Source: Streptantibioticus rubrisoli (GTDB lineage Bacteria > Actinomycetota > Actinomycetes > Streptomycetales > Streptomycetaceae). From it: a stretch of 48,297 nucleotides of DNA. Within the stretch, counting starts at the first letter, position 1. Each line of letters opens with the position of its first letter. Positions 1-7,997 of this stretch are shown here, piece by piece. The stretch covers positions 1 to 48,297 of the forward strand of contig NZ_JANFNH010000053.1 in NCBI RefSeq assembly GCF_024436055.1, in the 5' to 3' direction. The notes beneath the pieces are model-generated. The model ran no database searches and had not been told where the DNA came from. It saw nothing but the letters and a program-made list of their open reading frames with translations. Both the position numbers and the translations under genes were made by a program.

Positions 1-102
1 TGGGTGGGGTTCGCCCACCCACCACGCCGCGGCGCAGCCACGCGGCGGGACCCGCACCGGCCGTGCGCAACGGCGAATGGGTGGGCGGGAGGGCGGAAAA
101 CG

Positions 103-927
103 CTACGTCGCGGTCAGCCACGTGCCGATGCGTGACAACAAGGCCGGGGACGCGGAGTTCTCCGCGTGGGCGAAGCCCGGCTCGATCCACAGCTCCGCGC
201 GATCCCCGGCGGCGGCCGCCAACGACCGGGGATGGTCCAGCGGGAAGTACGCGTCCCGATCCCCGTGCACGATCAGCAACGGCGTGGGCGCGATGAACCG
301 AACCGCCTCGACCGGCGGAACCGGCACGGGGTCCCACCCCTCGGGGTGGATCCGGGTCCTCAGGCCGTACCGGGACACCGTACGGCCGACCCGCCCCGTC
401 ACCACCCAGTGCAACCGCCGCATCGGCGCCGTCCCCCGGTAGTACCACCGCGCGGGCGCGCTCACCGACACCACCGCGTCGACCGGCACCTCCCGCGCCG
501 CCGCCTGCCGCAGCACCACCGAACCGCCCATCGAGAAGCCGACGGTCGCCACCCGCCGGTACCCCAGCCGACGCGCCCAGCCCACCGCCGCGTCCACGTC
601 CAGCACCTCGCGGTCACCCACCGTGGACCGTCCGCCGGAGCCGCCGTGCCCCCGGAAGGAGAACGTGACCACCCCGCCGTACCCCCGGAACGCCCGCGCC
701 GCCCGCCGCACCGCGGGACGGTCGAGCGAGCCGGTGAAGCCGTGCGCCAGCACCACCGCCAGGTCCTCGGAACCGTTCAGCGCCCCATGGTGTTCGGCCT
801 CGATCCGCACCCCGTCCCGTGTCAACAGGATGTGACGAGGTGATCTCTTTCGGGCGTATTGCCGACTACGTGAAGTGATCGAGGAAACACCGAACCGTGC
901 CAACTCTTTCCCACCCGTGGCGTCCAT
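103..927 (-). CDS. Alpha/beta-hydrolase fold protein
   Basis: A 274-aa cytoplasmic hydrolase; the substrate cannot be told from sequence. The alpha/beta-hydrolase signature is clear: an HGFTG oxyanion-hole loop near residue 62, the nucleophile elbow GFSMGG with Ser132, an acid candidate in HGDRDA (Asp225) and a C-terminal His254 in FAHAE. No signal peptide is visible. The reading frame stays open much further upstream, but the ATG at 927 has a GGAG ribosome site 8-11 bases away on the minus strand and protein-like sequence starts there. The gene is divergent from glnR. In S. coelicolor, as I recall, a similar hydrolase also lies beside glnR. It could be an esterase, lipase-like enzyme or acyltransferase. 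Confidence 0.85.
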   Translation of the reverse strand: MDATGGKELARFGVSSITSRSRQYARKRSPRHILLTRDGVRIEAEHHGALNGSEDLAVVLAHGFTGSLDRPAVRRAARAFRGYGGVVTFSFRGHGGSGGRSTVGDREVLDVDAAVGWARRLGYRRVATVGFSMGGSVVLRQAAAREVPVDAVVSVSAPARWYYRGTAPMRRLHWVVTGRVGRTVSRYGLRTRIHPEGWDPVPVPPVEAVRFIAPTPLLIVHGDRDAYFPLDHPRSLAAAAGDRAELWIEPGFAHAENSASPALLSRIGTWLTAT

Positions 928-1086
928 GTCGGCTATTCTCCTGAGGCAAGAGGATCCGGGCAGCGCCGCCCCCGGGTCCTTTCGTGCTTTCGGGCACTCC
1001 AAAAGCCGCAGGGCACCACGTCCTCGCAGGGACCGAGGAGGGTTCGCGAATGAGCAAACCGGGCAGTACAGGTACTTCAGAGAGTG

Positions 1087-1106
1087 CGTATACAACGCCG
1101 TATACG
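1087..1106. promoter_or_regulatory. Paired GTATAC palindromes upstream of glnR
   Basis: Two GTATAC hexamers (1088-1093 and 1100-1105) lie 12 bases apart in the intergenic region about 100 bases before the glnR start. Each is flanked by C and is itself palindromic, so the whole element is nearly symmetric. It stands out in very G+C-rich sequence. This could be an operator or part of the glnR or hydrolase promoter. No regulator can be named. Confidence 0.35.
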
Positions 1107-1201
1107 GCTGACGGCCCGGCCGGGGCATGCTGGCTGGGTGGGCACAGTGCGCCCGGCGCGCCGTACCCGTGCCTTGACCGGACGACGGAGGGGAGCCTCC
1201 G

Positions 1202-2017
1202 GTGAGTTCACTGCTCCTGCTGACCAACGCCCTGCAACCGTCCACCGAAGTGCTGCCCGCGCTCGGCCTGCTGCTGCACAGCGTCCGCGTCGCCCCCGCT
1301 GAGGGCCCCGCGCTCGTCGACACGCCCGGCGCCGACGTGATCCTCATCGACGGCCGCCGCGATCTGCCGCAGATCCGCAGCCTGTGCCAGCTCCTGCGCT
1401 CGACCGGTCCCGGCTGCCCGCTGATCCTCGTCGTCACCGAGGGCGGCCTGGCCGCCGTCACCGCCGACTGGGGCGTGGACGACGTGCTGCTGGACACCGC
1501 TGGCCCCGCCGAGGTCGAGGCGCGGTTGCGGCTGGCCACCGGCCGCCAGCAGATCACCGCGGACGACAGCCCGCTGGAGATCCGCACCGGCGACCTGTCG
1601 GTGGACGAGGCCACGTACAGCGCCAAGCTCAAGGGCCGGATCCTGGACCTGACGTTCAAGGAGTTCGAGCTGCTGAAGTACCTCGCCCAGCACCCGGGCC
1701 GGGTGTTCACCCGCGCCCAGCTCCTCCAGGAGGTCTGGGGATACGACTACTTCGGCGGCACCCGCACCGTCGACGTCCACGTACGGCGGCTGCGCGCCAA
1801 GCTGGGTCCCGAGCACGAGGCGCTGATCGGCACCGTGCGCAACGTCGGCTACCGCTTCGTCGCGCCGGAGAAGGTGGAGCGCGCCGCCGAGGAGGCCAAG
1901 GCCGCCCAGGCCAAGGAGGCCGAGCGGACCGCGCCGGACCGGGGCGGGGCGGCGCGGGAGGAGGCCGCCGCGGGCGCCAGCTCGACCACCCGCGCGACCG
2001 GCGAAGACGGCCGGTAA
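1202..2017 (+). CDS. glnR: GlnR, global nitrogen-response regulator (OmpR-type, orphan)
   Basis: A 271-aa DNA-binding regulator. An N-terminal receiver-like domain (about residues 1-115) has Asp50 in LIDGRR but lacks the usual pair of acidic residues near the N-terminus, as in known GlnR proteins, which work without a partner kinase. A winged helix-turn-helix follows (about 135-225, with [10 protein letters not shown] and [15 protein letters not shown]). The last 45 residues are charged, Ala-rich and probably disordered. The GTG start at 1202 follows a strong GGAGGGGAG ribosome site. GlnR of Streptomyces controls ammonium assimilation genes (glnA, glnII, amtB) and is itself repressed by PhoP, which fits the phosphate genes later in the window. 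The neighbours match the SCO4159 region of S. coelicolor. Confidence 0.93.
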   Translation: MSSLLLLTNALQPSTEVLPALGLLLHSVRVAPAEGPALVDTPGADVILIDGRRDLPQIRSLCQLLRSTGPGCPLILVVTEGGLAAVTADWGVDDVLLDTAGPAEVEARLRLATGRQQITADDSPLEIRTGDLSVDEATYSAKLKGRILDLTFKEFELLKYLAQHPGRVFTRAQLLQEVWGYDYFGGTRTVDVHVRRLRAKLGPEHEALIGTVRNVGYRFVAPEKVERAAEEAKAAQAKEAERTAPDRGGAAREEAAAGASSTTRATGEDGR

Positions 2018-2048
2018 CGTCGGCGGTTCACCCGCGTAGACTACGCCC

Positions 2049-3074
2049 GTGCCCAAGGTGACGCGCGACGACGTGGCCAGGCTGGCAGGGACCTCCACCG
2101 CGGTCGTCAGCTACGTCATCAACAACGGACCCAGGCCGGTCGCACCGGCCACCCGCGAACGCGTGCTCGCGGCGATCAAACAGCTCGGCTATCGCCCGGA
2201 CCGGGTGGCCCAGGCGATGGCCAGCCGCCGCACCGACCTGATAGGGCTGATCGTCCCGGACGCCCGCCAGCCGTTCTTCGCGGAGATGGCGCACGCCGTG
2301 GAACGCGCCGCCGCCGAGCGCGGAAAGATGGTGCTGGCCGGGAACTCCGACTACCTCGACGAGCGCGAGGTGCACTATCTGCGCGCCTTCCTCGGTATGC
2401 GGGTGGCTGGCGTGATCCTGATCAGCCAGGGCCCGAGCGAGAAAGCGGCGGCCGAGATCGAGGCGTGGGACGCCCGAGTGGTGCTGCTGCACGAGCGTCC
2501 CGCGGCGATCGACGACGTCGCCGTGGTGACCGACGACATCGGCGGCGCGCAGCTGGCCACCCGGCACCTGCTGGAGCACGGCCACGAGTATGTGGCCTGC
2601 CTCGGCGGCCTGGAGGGCACCCCGACGGTGGGTGACCCGGTCACCGACCACGTCGAGGGCTGGCGACGCGCCATGCAGGAAGCCGGACGGTCCACCGAGG
2701 GCCGGCTCATCCAGGCTCCGTACAACCGCTACGACGCCTACCGCATCGGCCTCGACCTGCTGTCCCGCCAGGACCGGCCGACCGCCGTCTTCTGCTCGAC
2801 CGACGACCAGGCGATCGGCCTGCTGCGGGCCGCCCGGGAGCTGCGCATCGACGTGCCGCGCGAGCTGGCCGTCGCGGGCTTCGACGACGTCAAGGAAGCG
2901 GCACTGACCGATCCCTCGCTGACCACGGTGGCCTCCGACCGCGAGGCGATGGCCCGCGCGGCGGTGGACCTGGTGCTGGACGACGGGCTGCGGTTCGCCG
3001 GGTCGCGCCGGGAGCGGCTCAAGCAGTTCCCGTCCCGGCTGGTGATCCGCCGCTCCTGCGGCTGCTCGGCATAG
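2049..3074 (+). CDS. LacI-family transcriptional regulator
   Basis: A 341-aa repressor-type regulator. The N-terminal helix-turn-helix is at residues 4-25 ([20 protein letters not shown]), followed by the hinge and a periplasmic-binding-protein-like sugar-sensing domain. The protein ends in a Cys-rich RRSCGCSA tail. The inducer cannot be predicted. The GTG start at 2049 lies 8 bases after a TAGACT -10-like box (2036-2041), with no ribosome site between, so the transcript may be leaderless. It begins 31 bases after glnR and may also be co-transcribed with it. The orthologous position in S. coelicolor is, as I recall, SCO4158. Confidence 0.9.
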   Translation: MPKVTRDDVARLAGTSTAVVSYVINNGPRPVAPATRERVLAAIKQLGYRPDRVAQAMASRRTDLIGLIVPDARQPFFAEMAHAVERAAAERGKMVLAGNSDYLDEREVHYLRAFLGMRVAGVILISQGPSEKAAAEIEAWDARVVLLHERPAAIDDVAVVTDDIGGAQLATRHLLEHGHEYVACLGGLEGTPTVGDPVTDHVEGWRRAMQEAGRSTEGRLIQAPYNRYDAYRIGLDLLSRQDRPTAVFCSTDDQAIGLLRAARELRIDVPRELAVAGFDDVKEAALTDPSLTTVASDREAMARAAVDLVLDDGLRFAGSRRERLKQFPSRLVIRRSCGCSA

Positions 3075-3124
3075 GCGGCCCGCGGCTGCTCTCGGCGCCG
3101 GGCGAAGGGTAGGCGGCGGGCAAC

Positions 3125-3161
3125 AAGTAGGTAGCGGCCTTTATTTCGGGCATACCTACTT
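3125..3161. promoter_or_regulatory. Perfect 9-bp inverted repeat upstream of the protease gene
   Basis: AAGTAGGTA at 3125-3133 is repeated in inverted form as TACCTACTT at 3153-3161, with a 19-base spacer. It sits after the LacI-type gene and about 60 bases before the protease start. The arms are A+T-rich for this genome. It could be an operator, for example for the adjacent LacI-type protein, or a weak terminator hairpin. Confidence 0.4.
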
Positions 3162-3172
3162 CTGTCGGGCTT

Positions 3173-3199
3173 CTCAGCTGGCGCTCAGACGACTCTCAT
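3173..3199 (+). promoter_or_regulatory. Candidate OmpR-type direct repeats (CTCAG, 11-bp period)
   Basis: CTCAG occurs at 3173-3177 and 3184-3188, and CTCAT at 3195-3199, so each copy is exactly 11 bases after the last. OmpR/PhoB-family regulators bind head-to-tail half-sites one helical turn apart. The repeats end 23 bases before the protease start. The response regulator encoded just downstream (4554-5297) is the obvious candidate to bind here; this is an inference. Confidence 0.45.
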
Positions 3200-3222
3200 G
3201 ATCCGCGCCGAAAGTCGTTGCC

Positions 3223-4260
3223 ATGACGGACAGCACCCCCTTCAGCAGCGGCCCCCAGCACGGTGCCGAAGACCTCTCCGGCGGCGCGTTCCCTCCCCCG
3301 CCGCCGTACCACCCGTCGCAACCGCTGGCCGAGCCCGGTGGCCCCGGGCCCCGGCGCTCGCGCCGGTCCGTCGCGCTGGTCGCCGCGGTCGCCCTGGCCG
3401 CCGGTCTGGTCGGCGGTGGCACCGCGGCCCTGATAGGAAACGCGACCCGCACCGACACCGTCTCGTCGTCCGTCGCCGGGTCCCCGACCTCCGCCAAGTC
3501 CCTGGGCAGCGTGAGCGCGGTGGCCTCCGCGGTCAGCCCGAGCATTGTGGAGATCACCGCCGACACCGGCGGCGGGCAGTCCATCGGCTCCGGTGTGGTC
3601 CTCGGCTCCGACGGCGCCATCCTCACCAACAACCACGTCATCGCGGGCGCGGGCACCGTGAAGGTGAACTTCACCAACGGCAGGAGCGCCACCGCCAAGG
3701 TCATCGCGACCGACGCCTCCAAGGACCTCGCGGTGATCAGGGCACAGGGCGTCAGCGGCCTTCCGACCGGAAGGCTCGGCAACTCCGACTCGCTCGCCGT
3801 CGGTGACCAGGTGGTCGCCATCGGCTCGCCCGAGGGCCTGTCCAACACCGTGACCAGCGGTGTCGTCTCCGCGCTCAACCGCGACGTGACGGTGCCGGTC
3901 GAGGGCGGCGACTCCAGCGGTGGCGACTCCAGCGGCAACGGCTTCGGCGGCTGGGGCGGCGGCCGCCACCAGTGGCCGTTCGAGTTCGGCGGCGGCCAGT
4001 ACAACGGCCAGGTCGGCGGAAACACCACCACCTACAAGGCGATACAGACCGACGCGCCGCTCAACCCCGGCAACTCCGGTGGCGCGCTGATCAACCTCGG
4101 CGGCCAGATCGTCGGCATCAACTCCGCGATGTACTCGCCGAGTTCCAGCGACGGCAACGGCGCCTCCAGCGACGCGGGCAGCATCGGCCTGGGCTTCGCC
4201 ATCCCGATCAACACCGTCAAGTCGTTCCTCAACAGCAACAACATCAGCTACAACGGCTGA
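3223..4260 (+). CDS. Membrane-anchored HtrA/trypsin-like serine protease
   Basis: A 345-aa protease expected to act outside the membrane on misfolded or specific exported proteins. Order: Pro-rich cytoplasmic N-terminus (1-43), one membrane segment (about 49-71), then a chymotrypsin-like domain with His138 (TNNHV), Asp168 (SKDLAV) and Ser285 (NPGNSGG). A Gly/Ser-rich insertion (about 228-262) interrupts the domain. The protein stops soon after GLGFAIPI, so the PDZ domain found in most HtrA proteins is missing. It precedes a two-component pair, and in mycobacteria the HtrA-like pepD is adjacent to mprAB in a similar way. Upstream repeats suggest response-regulator control. Confidence 0.9.
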   Translation: MTDSTPFSSGPQHGAEDLSGGAFPPPPPYHPSQPLAEPGGPGPRRSRRSVALVAAVALAAGLVGGGTAALIGNATRTDTVSSSVAGSPTSAKSLGSVSAVASAVSPSIVEITADTGGGQSIGSGVVLGSDGAILTNNHVIAGAGTVKVNFTNGRSATAKVIATDASKDLAVIRAQGVSGLPTGRLGNSDSLAVGDQVVAIGSPEGLSNTVTSGVVSALNRDVTVPVEGGDSSGGDSSGNGFGGWGGGRHQWPFEFGGGQYNGQVGGNTTTYKAIQTDAPLNPGNSGGALINLGGQIVGINSAMYSPSSSDGNGASSDAGSIGLGFAIPINTVKSFLNSNNISYNG

Positions 4261-4553
4261 GGAGTCGCTCATGGCCCGTCTCACCGTGGGCGCCTACCGG
4301 GCCCGGCACGCCCTCGCCACCGCCGTAACCTGGTGCTCGGGCGATGAGCAGCGGTCCGCCGACCACGGCCGGGGGCAGGTGCCCCCGTACGTCACCGCCA
4401 GTGCGCCGTGCCCCGGCCGCACGACCCGGCGCGCCACCGCGCGCCGAAGCACCGCCTCCGCATCCGTGCGAGGCTGAACGCGCAGGCCACGCGCCGAACC
4501 GCACACCCGTCGAACCGCACACCCGTTACGAGCGACAGCGAGGTACGCACACG

Positions 4554-5297
4554 ATGAGCCCCGCCGAGAGCGGCGAACAGCCGTCCCGCATCCTGGTCGT
4601 GGACGACGAGCCCGCGGTACGCGAGGCGATCCGCCGCAGTCTCGCCTTCGAGGGGTACGACACGGAACTGGCCGCCGACGGCTTCGCCGCCCTCGAACAG
4701 GTCCAGGCCTACCGCCCGGACGCCATCATCCTCGACGTGCTCATGCCGCGCATGGACGGTCTGACCACCGCCCGCCGACTGCGCCACAACGGCGTCACCA
4801 CGCCCATCCTGATGCTCACCGCCCGGGACACCGTCGGCGACCGGGTCACCGGTCTCGACGCCGGTGCGGACGACTACCTGGTCAAGCCCTTCGAACTGGA
4901 CGAGTTGCTGGCCCGGCTGCGCGCCCTGCTGCGCCGCACCTCGTACGCCGCGGCGGCCGCCAGCGCCGCCGAGGCTCCGCAGGACACCGCGCTAATCTTC
5001 GCCGACCTGCGGATGGACCCGGCCACCCGCGAGGTCACCCGCGCGGGCCGCCCGGTGGAACTGACCCGCACCGAGTACACGCTGCTCGAACTGTTCATGA
5101 CCCACCCGCGCCAGGTGCTCACCCGCGAGCAGATCCTCAAGTCGGTGTGGGGCTTCGACTTCGAACCCAGCTCCAACTCCCTTGATGTGTACGTGATGTA
5201 CCTGCGCCGCAAGACCGAGGCGGGCGGCCAACCGCGGCTGGTGCACACGGTGCGCGGTGTCGGCTACGTACTGCGCTCCGCCGAGGGCAAGCCATGA
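4554..5297 (+). CDS. OmpR/PhoB-family response regulator (MprA-like)
   Basis: A 247-aa DNA-binding response regulator. The receiver domain has acidic Asp17/Asp18, phospho-acceptor Asp61, Thr89 and Lys111, all canonical, so it should be phosphorylated by the kinase encoded next. The winged-helix output domain covers about residues 150-243 ([12 protein letters not shown], and the recognition region around [12 protein letters not shown]). The frame stays open to 4344, but the ATG at 4554 starts the receiver domain and has a GAGG site upstream. The 293-base gap before it (4261-4553) shows no convincing gene. The stop overlaps the kinase start by 4 bases (ATGA). It resembles MprA of mycobacteria in context and layout. 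Confidence 0.92.
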   Translation: MSPAESGEQPSRILVVDDEPAVREAIRRSLAFEGYDTELAADGFAALEQVQAYRPDAIILDVLMPRMDGLTTARRLRHNGVTTPILMLTARDTVGDRVTGLDAGADDYLVKPFELDELLARLRALLRRTSYAAAAASAAEAPQDTALIFADLRMDPATREVTRAGRPVELTRTEYTLLELFMTHPRQVLTREQILKSVWGFDFEPSSNSLDVYVMYLRRKTEAGGQPRLVHTVRGVGYVLRSAEGKP

Positions 5298-6742
5298 GGC
5301 GTCTGCGCCTGCTGAGACGCTGGCGCTTCAAGGCCCTGCCGCTGCGCTCCCGGTTGGCCCTGCTGGTCGCGGCGGCGGTGGGGTTCGCGGTGGCGGCGGT
5401 GGCGGTGGCGGCGTGGTTCACCGCGCAGCGGCAGTTGTTGCACCAGTTCGACCAGTCGCTGCAGAACACCAACCCACGGCTCAGCACCGCGCTGCGCTCG
5501 TGCACTCCCGGCACCCAACCCGGTCCAGGACCAGTGGCGGGTCCGCAGACCTACGTACAGGTCGTACAACCCACCGGACCGCCCTGCGTGGTTGAGGGCA
5601 AAGAGGTCAAGGTGACCAAGTGGGACCTGGGCGTCGCCAACGCGGTCGCCGACGGCATATGGGAGTCCAACGCGCGGTCCGTCTACCACGACGCCAGGAC
5701 CACCGACGGCAAGGAGGCCGTACGCGTCTACACCCGGGTGATGCCGGTGCCCATCCCGGGCGTCGGCAGGCAGCCCTTCGCGGTCTCCGTCTCCCGCCCG
5801 CTGCGCGACATCACCGAACCCCTGGACCATCTCGCCCTCATCCTCGTCGTCGTCGCCGGAATAGGAGTCGTCGGCGCCACCAGCGCCGGGCTGGGCATCG
5901 CCCGCGCGGGCCTGCGCCCTGTGGACCGGCTCACCGACGCCGTCGAGCACATCGCCCGCACCGAGGATCTGGCGGTCCGCATCCCCGTGGAGGGCGAGGA
6001 CGAGATCGCCCGGCTGTCCGCCTCGTTCAACTCCATGACCGCCCAACTCGCCTCCTCCCGCGAGCGCCAGCAGCAACTGATCGCCGACGCGGGCCACGAA
6101 CTGCGCACCCCGCTGACCTCGTTGCGCACCAACATCGAACTGCTGGCCCGCAGCGAGGAGATCGGTCGGCCACTGCCGCCCGAGGACCGCAGGGAACTGC
6201 TCAGCTCCGTCAAGGCGCAGATGGCCGAACTCGCCCTGCTCATCGGCGACTTGCAGGAGCTCTCCCGCCCGGACGCGCTGCCGGGCAGCGCCCCGTTCCA
6301 GACCGTCGGCCTGCACGAGGTAGCCGAGCACGCCATCAAACGCGCCCGGCTACGCGGCCCCGACCTCACGATCAGGACCCACCTGACGCCCTGGTACGTA
6401 CGGGCCGAGCCCTCGTCGCTGGAGCGCGCGGTGGTCAACCTGCTGGACAACGCGGTGAAGTTCAGCCCGTCCGGCGGCACCATCGAAGTCATCCTGGCCA
6501 ACGGCGAGTTGACCGTACGGGACCAGGGCCCCGGCATCCCCCCCGAGGACCTCCCCCACGTCTTCGAACGCTTCTGGCGCTCCCCCTCCGCTCGCGCCCT
6601 GCCCGGCTCGGGCCTCGGCCTGTCCATCGTCGCCCGCGCCGTCCAACAGTCCGGCGGCGCGGTGTCGTTGCACCCCGCCCCGGGTGGCGGCACGGTGGCG
6701 GTCGTACGGCTGCCGGGCACGGCGGTGGCGCCGCCGGAGTGA
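5294..6742 (+). CDS. Sensor histidine kinase (MprB-like)
   Basis: A 482-aa membrane histidine kinase, partner of the preceding regulator by 4-base overlap. Membrane segments lie at about 20-43 and 178-204, with an extracytoplasmic sensor loop between them containing Cys70 and Cys98. A HAMP linker follows, then the H-box with His268 ([12 protein letters not shown]), the N-box NLLDNAVKF, and ATP-lid glycine motifs DQGPGIP and GSGLGLS. The signal is unknown. The adjacency to an HtrA-like protease suggests envelope stress, as for MprAB-PepD in mycobacteria. The two loop cysteines could form a disulfide that matters for sensing. Confidence 0.92.
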   Translation: MRRLRLLRRWRFKALPLRSRLALLVAAAVGFAVAAVAVAAWFTAQRQLLHQFDQSLQNTNPRLSTALRSCTPGTQPGPGPVAGPQTYVQVVQPTGPPCVVEGKEVKVTKWDLGVANAVADGIWESNARSVYHDARTTDGKEAVRVYTRVMPVPIPGVGRQPFAVSVSRPLRDITEPLDHLALILVVVAGIGVVGATSAGLGIARAGLRPVDRLTDAVEHIARTEDLAVRIPVEGEDEIARLSASFNSMTAQLASSRERQQQLIADAGHELRTPLTSLRTNIELLARSEEIGRPLPPEDRRELLSSVKAQMAELALLIGDLQELSRPDALPGSAPFQTVGLHEVAEHAIKRARLRGPDLTIRTHLTPWYVRAEPSSLERAVVNLLDNAVKFSPSGGTIEVILANGELTVRDQGPGIPPEDLPHVFERFWRSPSARALPGSGLGLSIVARAVQQSGGAVSLHPAPGGGTVAVVRLPGTAVAPPE

Positions 6743-6854
6743 CCCGTGACAACCGGGTTGACCGAGCGGGAACCGAACCGCTGGGATGGACGTGGTGATG
6801 GGAGGATGGCCGGGGCTGAGAACGCCGTGGCCTGAATGAGCATCGGGGGTTGAT

Positions 6855-7187
6855 GTGAAGTTCGACATGGGAAGCGGCACCCTGTCAACGCTGATCAAGA
6901 ACACCCAGGGGTCGAGTGAGGATCTGGGGTCGCTGATCAAGCAGTTGATCGCGGCGGCGCAGCCGTTGGAGGGGAAGTTCAACGGCGCGGGCAAGGCGGC
7001 GTTCGATGCGTTCAAGGCGCAGTCGGACCGGATCACGGCGGATCTGAACAGCTCGTTGGGGGCGATCCTGGGGGGCCAGTCGGGTATGAACAAGTCGTTC
7101 ACCACTGGTGACCACCAGATGTCGGATGACGCCCGCTCGGCGATGGGTTCGGCGAACTTCGACGCGGCCCGGTTCTCCGGCCGCTGA
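6855..7187 (+). CDS. WXG100/ESAT-6-like small secreted protein 1
   Basis: A 110-aa helical protein with the helix-turn-helix hairpin character of ESX/type VII substrates. The W-X-G turn is replaced by F-N-G at residues 42-44, followed by an amphipathic second helix. No signal peptide or membrane segment is present, as expected for T7SS cargo. The GTG start at 6855 follows a GGGGG ribosome site. A second small helical protein follows 20 bases later, so the two probably pair as a dimer. It is first in an operon that ends in a large toxin-like protein. Confidence 0.75.
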   Translation: MKFDMGSGTLSTLIKNTQGSSEDLGSLIKQLIAAAQPLEGKFNGAGKAAFDAFKAQSDRITADLNSSLGAILGGQSGMNKSFTTGDHQMSDDARSAMGSANFDAARFSGR

Positions 7188-7207
7188 GACACAGGGGGTT
7201 GGTTCTC

Positions 7208-7516
7208 ATGGGCAACGCTGACCGTCGCAGCTTCGACACGGGCGCGTCCGCCGAGGCGCAGACGAATCTGGCCGGTGTGATCGCCCGGTTGGAGACGGTG
7301 ATCAACGAGCGGGACCGGCAGGTGAAGGCGGCGATGGCCGACTTCCAGGCCGATGGCGTCTCGGATGAGTACCACGGCAAGGAGCAGCGCTGGAACCGGG
7401 CCGCGAACGAGGTGCGGCAGATCATCCACCTGGTGCGCTCGACGCTGGAGAAGAACGACGGCACCGCGCAGCAGACACTGTCGCAGGCGAAGGCGGCGGT
7501 GGACGGGATCGGGTAA
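7208..7516 (+). CDS. ESAT-6-family small protein 2
   Basis: A 102-aa, almost wholly helical protein. It resembles the Streptomyces group that I recall being annotated as pore-forming ESAT-6 family proteins; the signature here is DGVSDEYHGKEQRW around residues 49-62. There is no classic W-X-G, but the turn region contains Gly50 and Tyr55. The ATG at 7208, with AGGGGG upstream, is preferred over an in-frame TTG at 7199. It likely forms a heterodimer with the preceding gene product for secretion through the EccC/EccD apparatus encoded at 16-24 kb. No signal peptide is visible. Confidence 0.75.
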   Translation: MGNADRRSFDTGASAEAQTNLAGVIARLETVINERDRQVKAAMADFQADGVSDEYHGKEQRWNRAANEVRQIIHLVRSTLEKNDGTAQQTLSQAKAAVDGIG

Positions 7517-7574
7517 CGGCGTCATGTAACGCCGGTTGCGGGCTTGCTGGGACACGGGGAGGAGCGGCAACGGG

Positions 7575-7997
7575 ATGGCGTCGCATCCAGCGGGTGTGTG
7601 GAACATCGATGTCCACGGGGTGGGCGTCGTCGTGGGCAAGATCGGCGACATCGCCAAGGGCCTCAAGGATCAGGTCACCTCATACGGCACCCATCTGCAG
7701 AACGCGGCCAAGGACGCGGGCACGATCAGCAAGGGCGGCTCGGGCGACTACGGCGGCAAGAACGGCATGGGCCTGGTCGCGCTGGCGTTGAGCAACTTCG
7801 CCGAGGCGACGAAGGGCCAGTTGGAGTTCATGGCCGAGCGCGCGGGCGCATCGCTAACCGGTGCGGTGGACGCCACCAAGGCGTACATCACCGGTGACCT
7901 GGAGATGGCCGCCCAGGCGCAGAGCGATGCGTTGAAGGCCAGCACCACGCCACCCCCGGTCGCGCTGCCACCCTCGCCTGGGGGGAGGAAGAAGTGA
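7575..7997 (+). CDS. ESX-associated 140-aa helical protein
   Basis: A 140-aa protein beginning with a WNID-type stretch (residues 8-11) and continuing as mostly small-residue helices, ending in a Pro-rich, basic tail. I recall similar proteins as DUF6507 in streptomycete ESX loci, but this family name is not certain. The ATG at 7575 follows GGGGAGGAG. Its stop overlaps the GTG start of the large toxin-like gene by 4 bases, so the two are translationally coupled. This suggests it is a chaperone, partner or co-secreted targeting subunit for the large protein. Confidence 0.65.
   Translation: MASHPAGVWNIDVHGVGVVVGKIGDIAKGLKDQVTSYGTHLQNAAKDAGTISKGGSGDYGGKNGMGLVALALSNFAEATKGQLEFMAERAGASLTGAVDATKAYITGDLEMAAQAQSDALKASTTPPPVALPPSPGGRKK

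Noticed and set aside
1..21. Terminator of the hydrolase gene: 8-bp stem TGGGTGGG/CCCACCCA at the window edge
   Set aside because: It may be a terminator, but it is cut by the window edge and about 80 bases beyond the stop, so it is not listed as a feature.
103..1710. A 535-codon leftward frame covering the hydrolase and running across the start of glnR
   Set aside because: Only the part from the ATG at 927 is protein-like and has a ribosome site; the upstream part is antisense to glnR and low in complexity.
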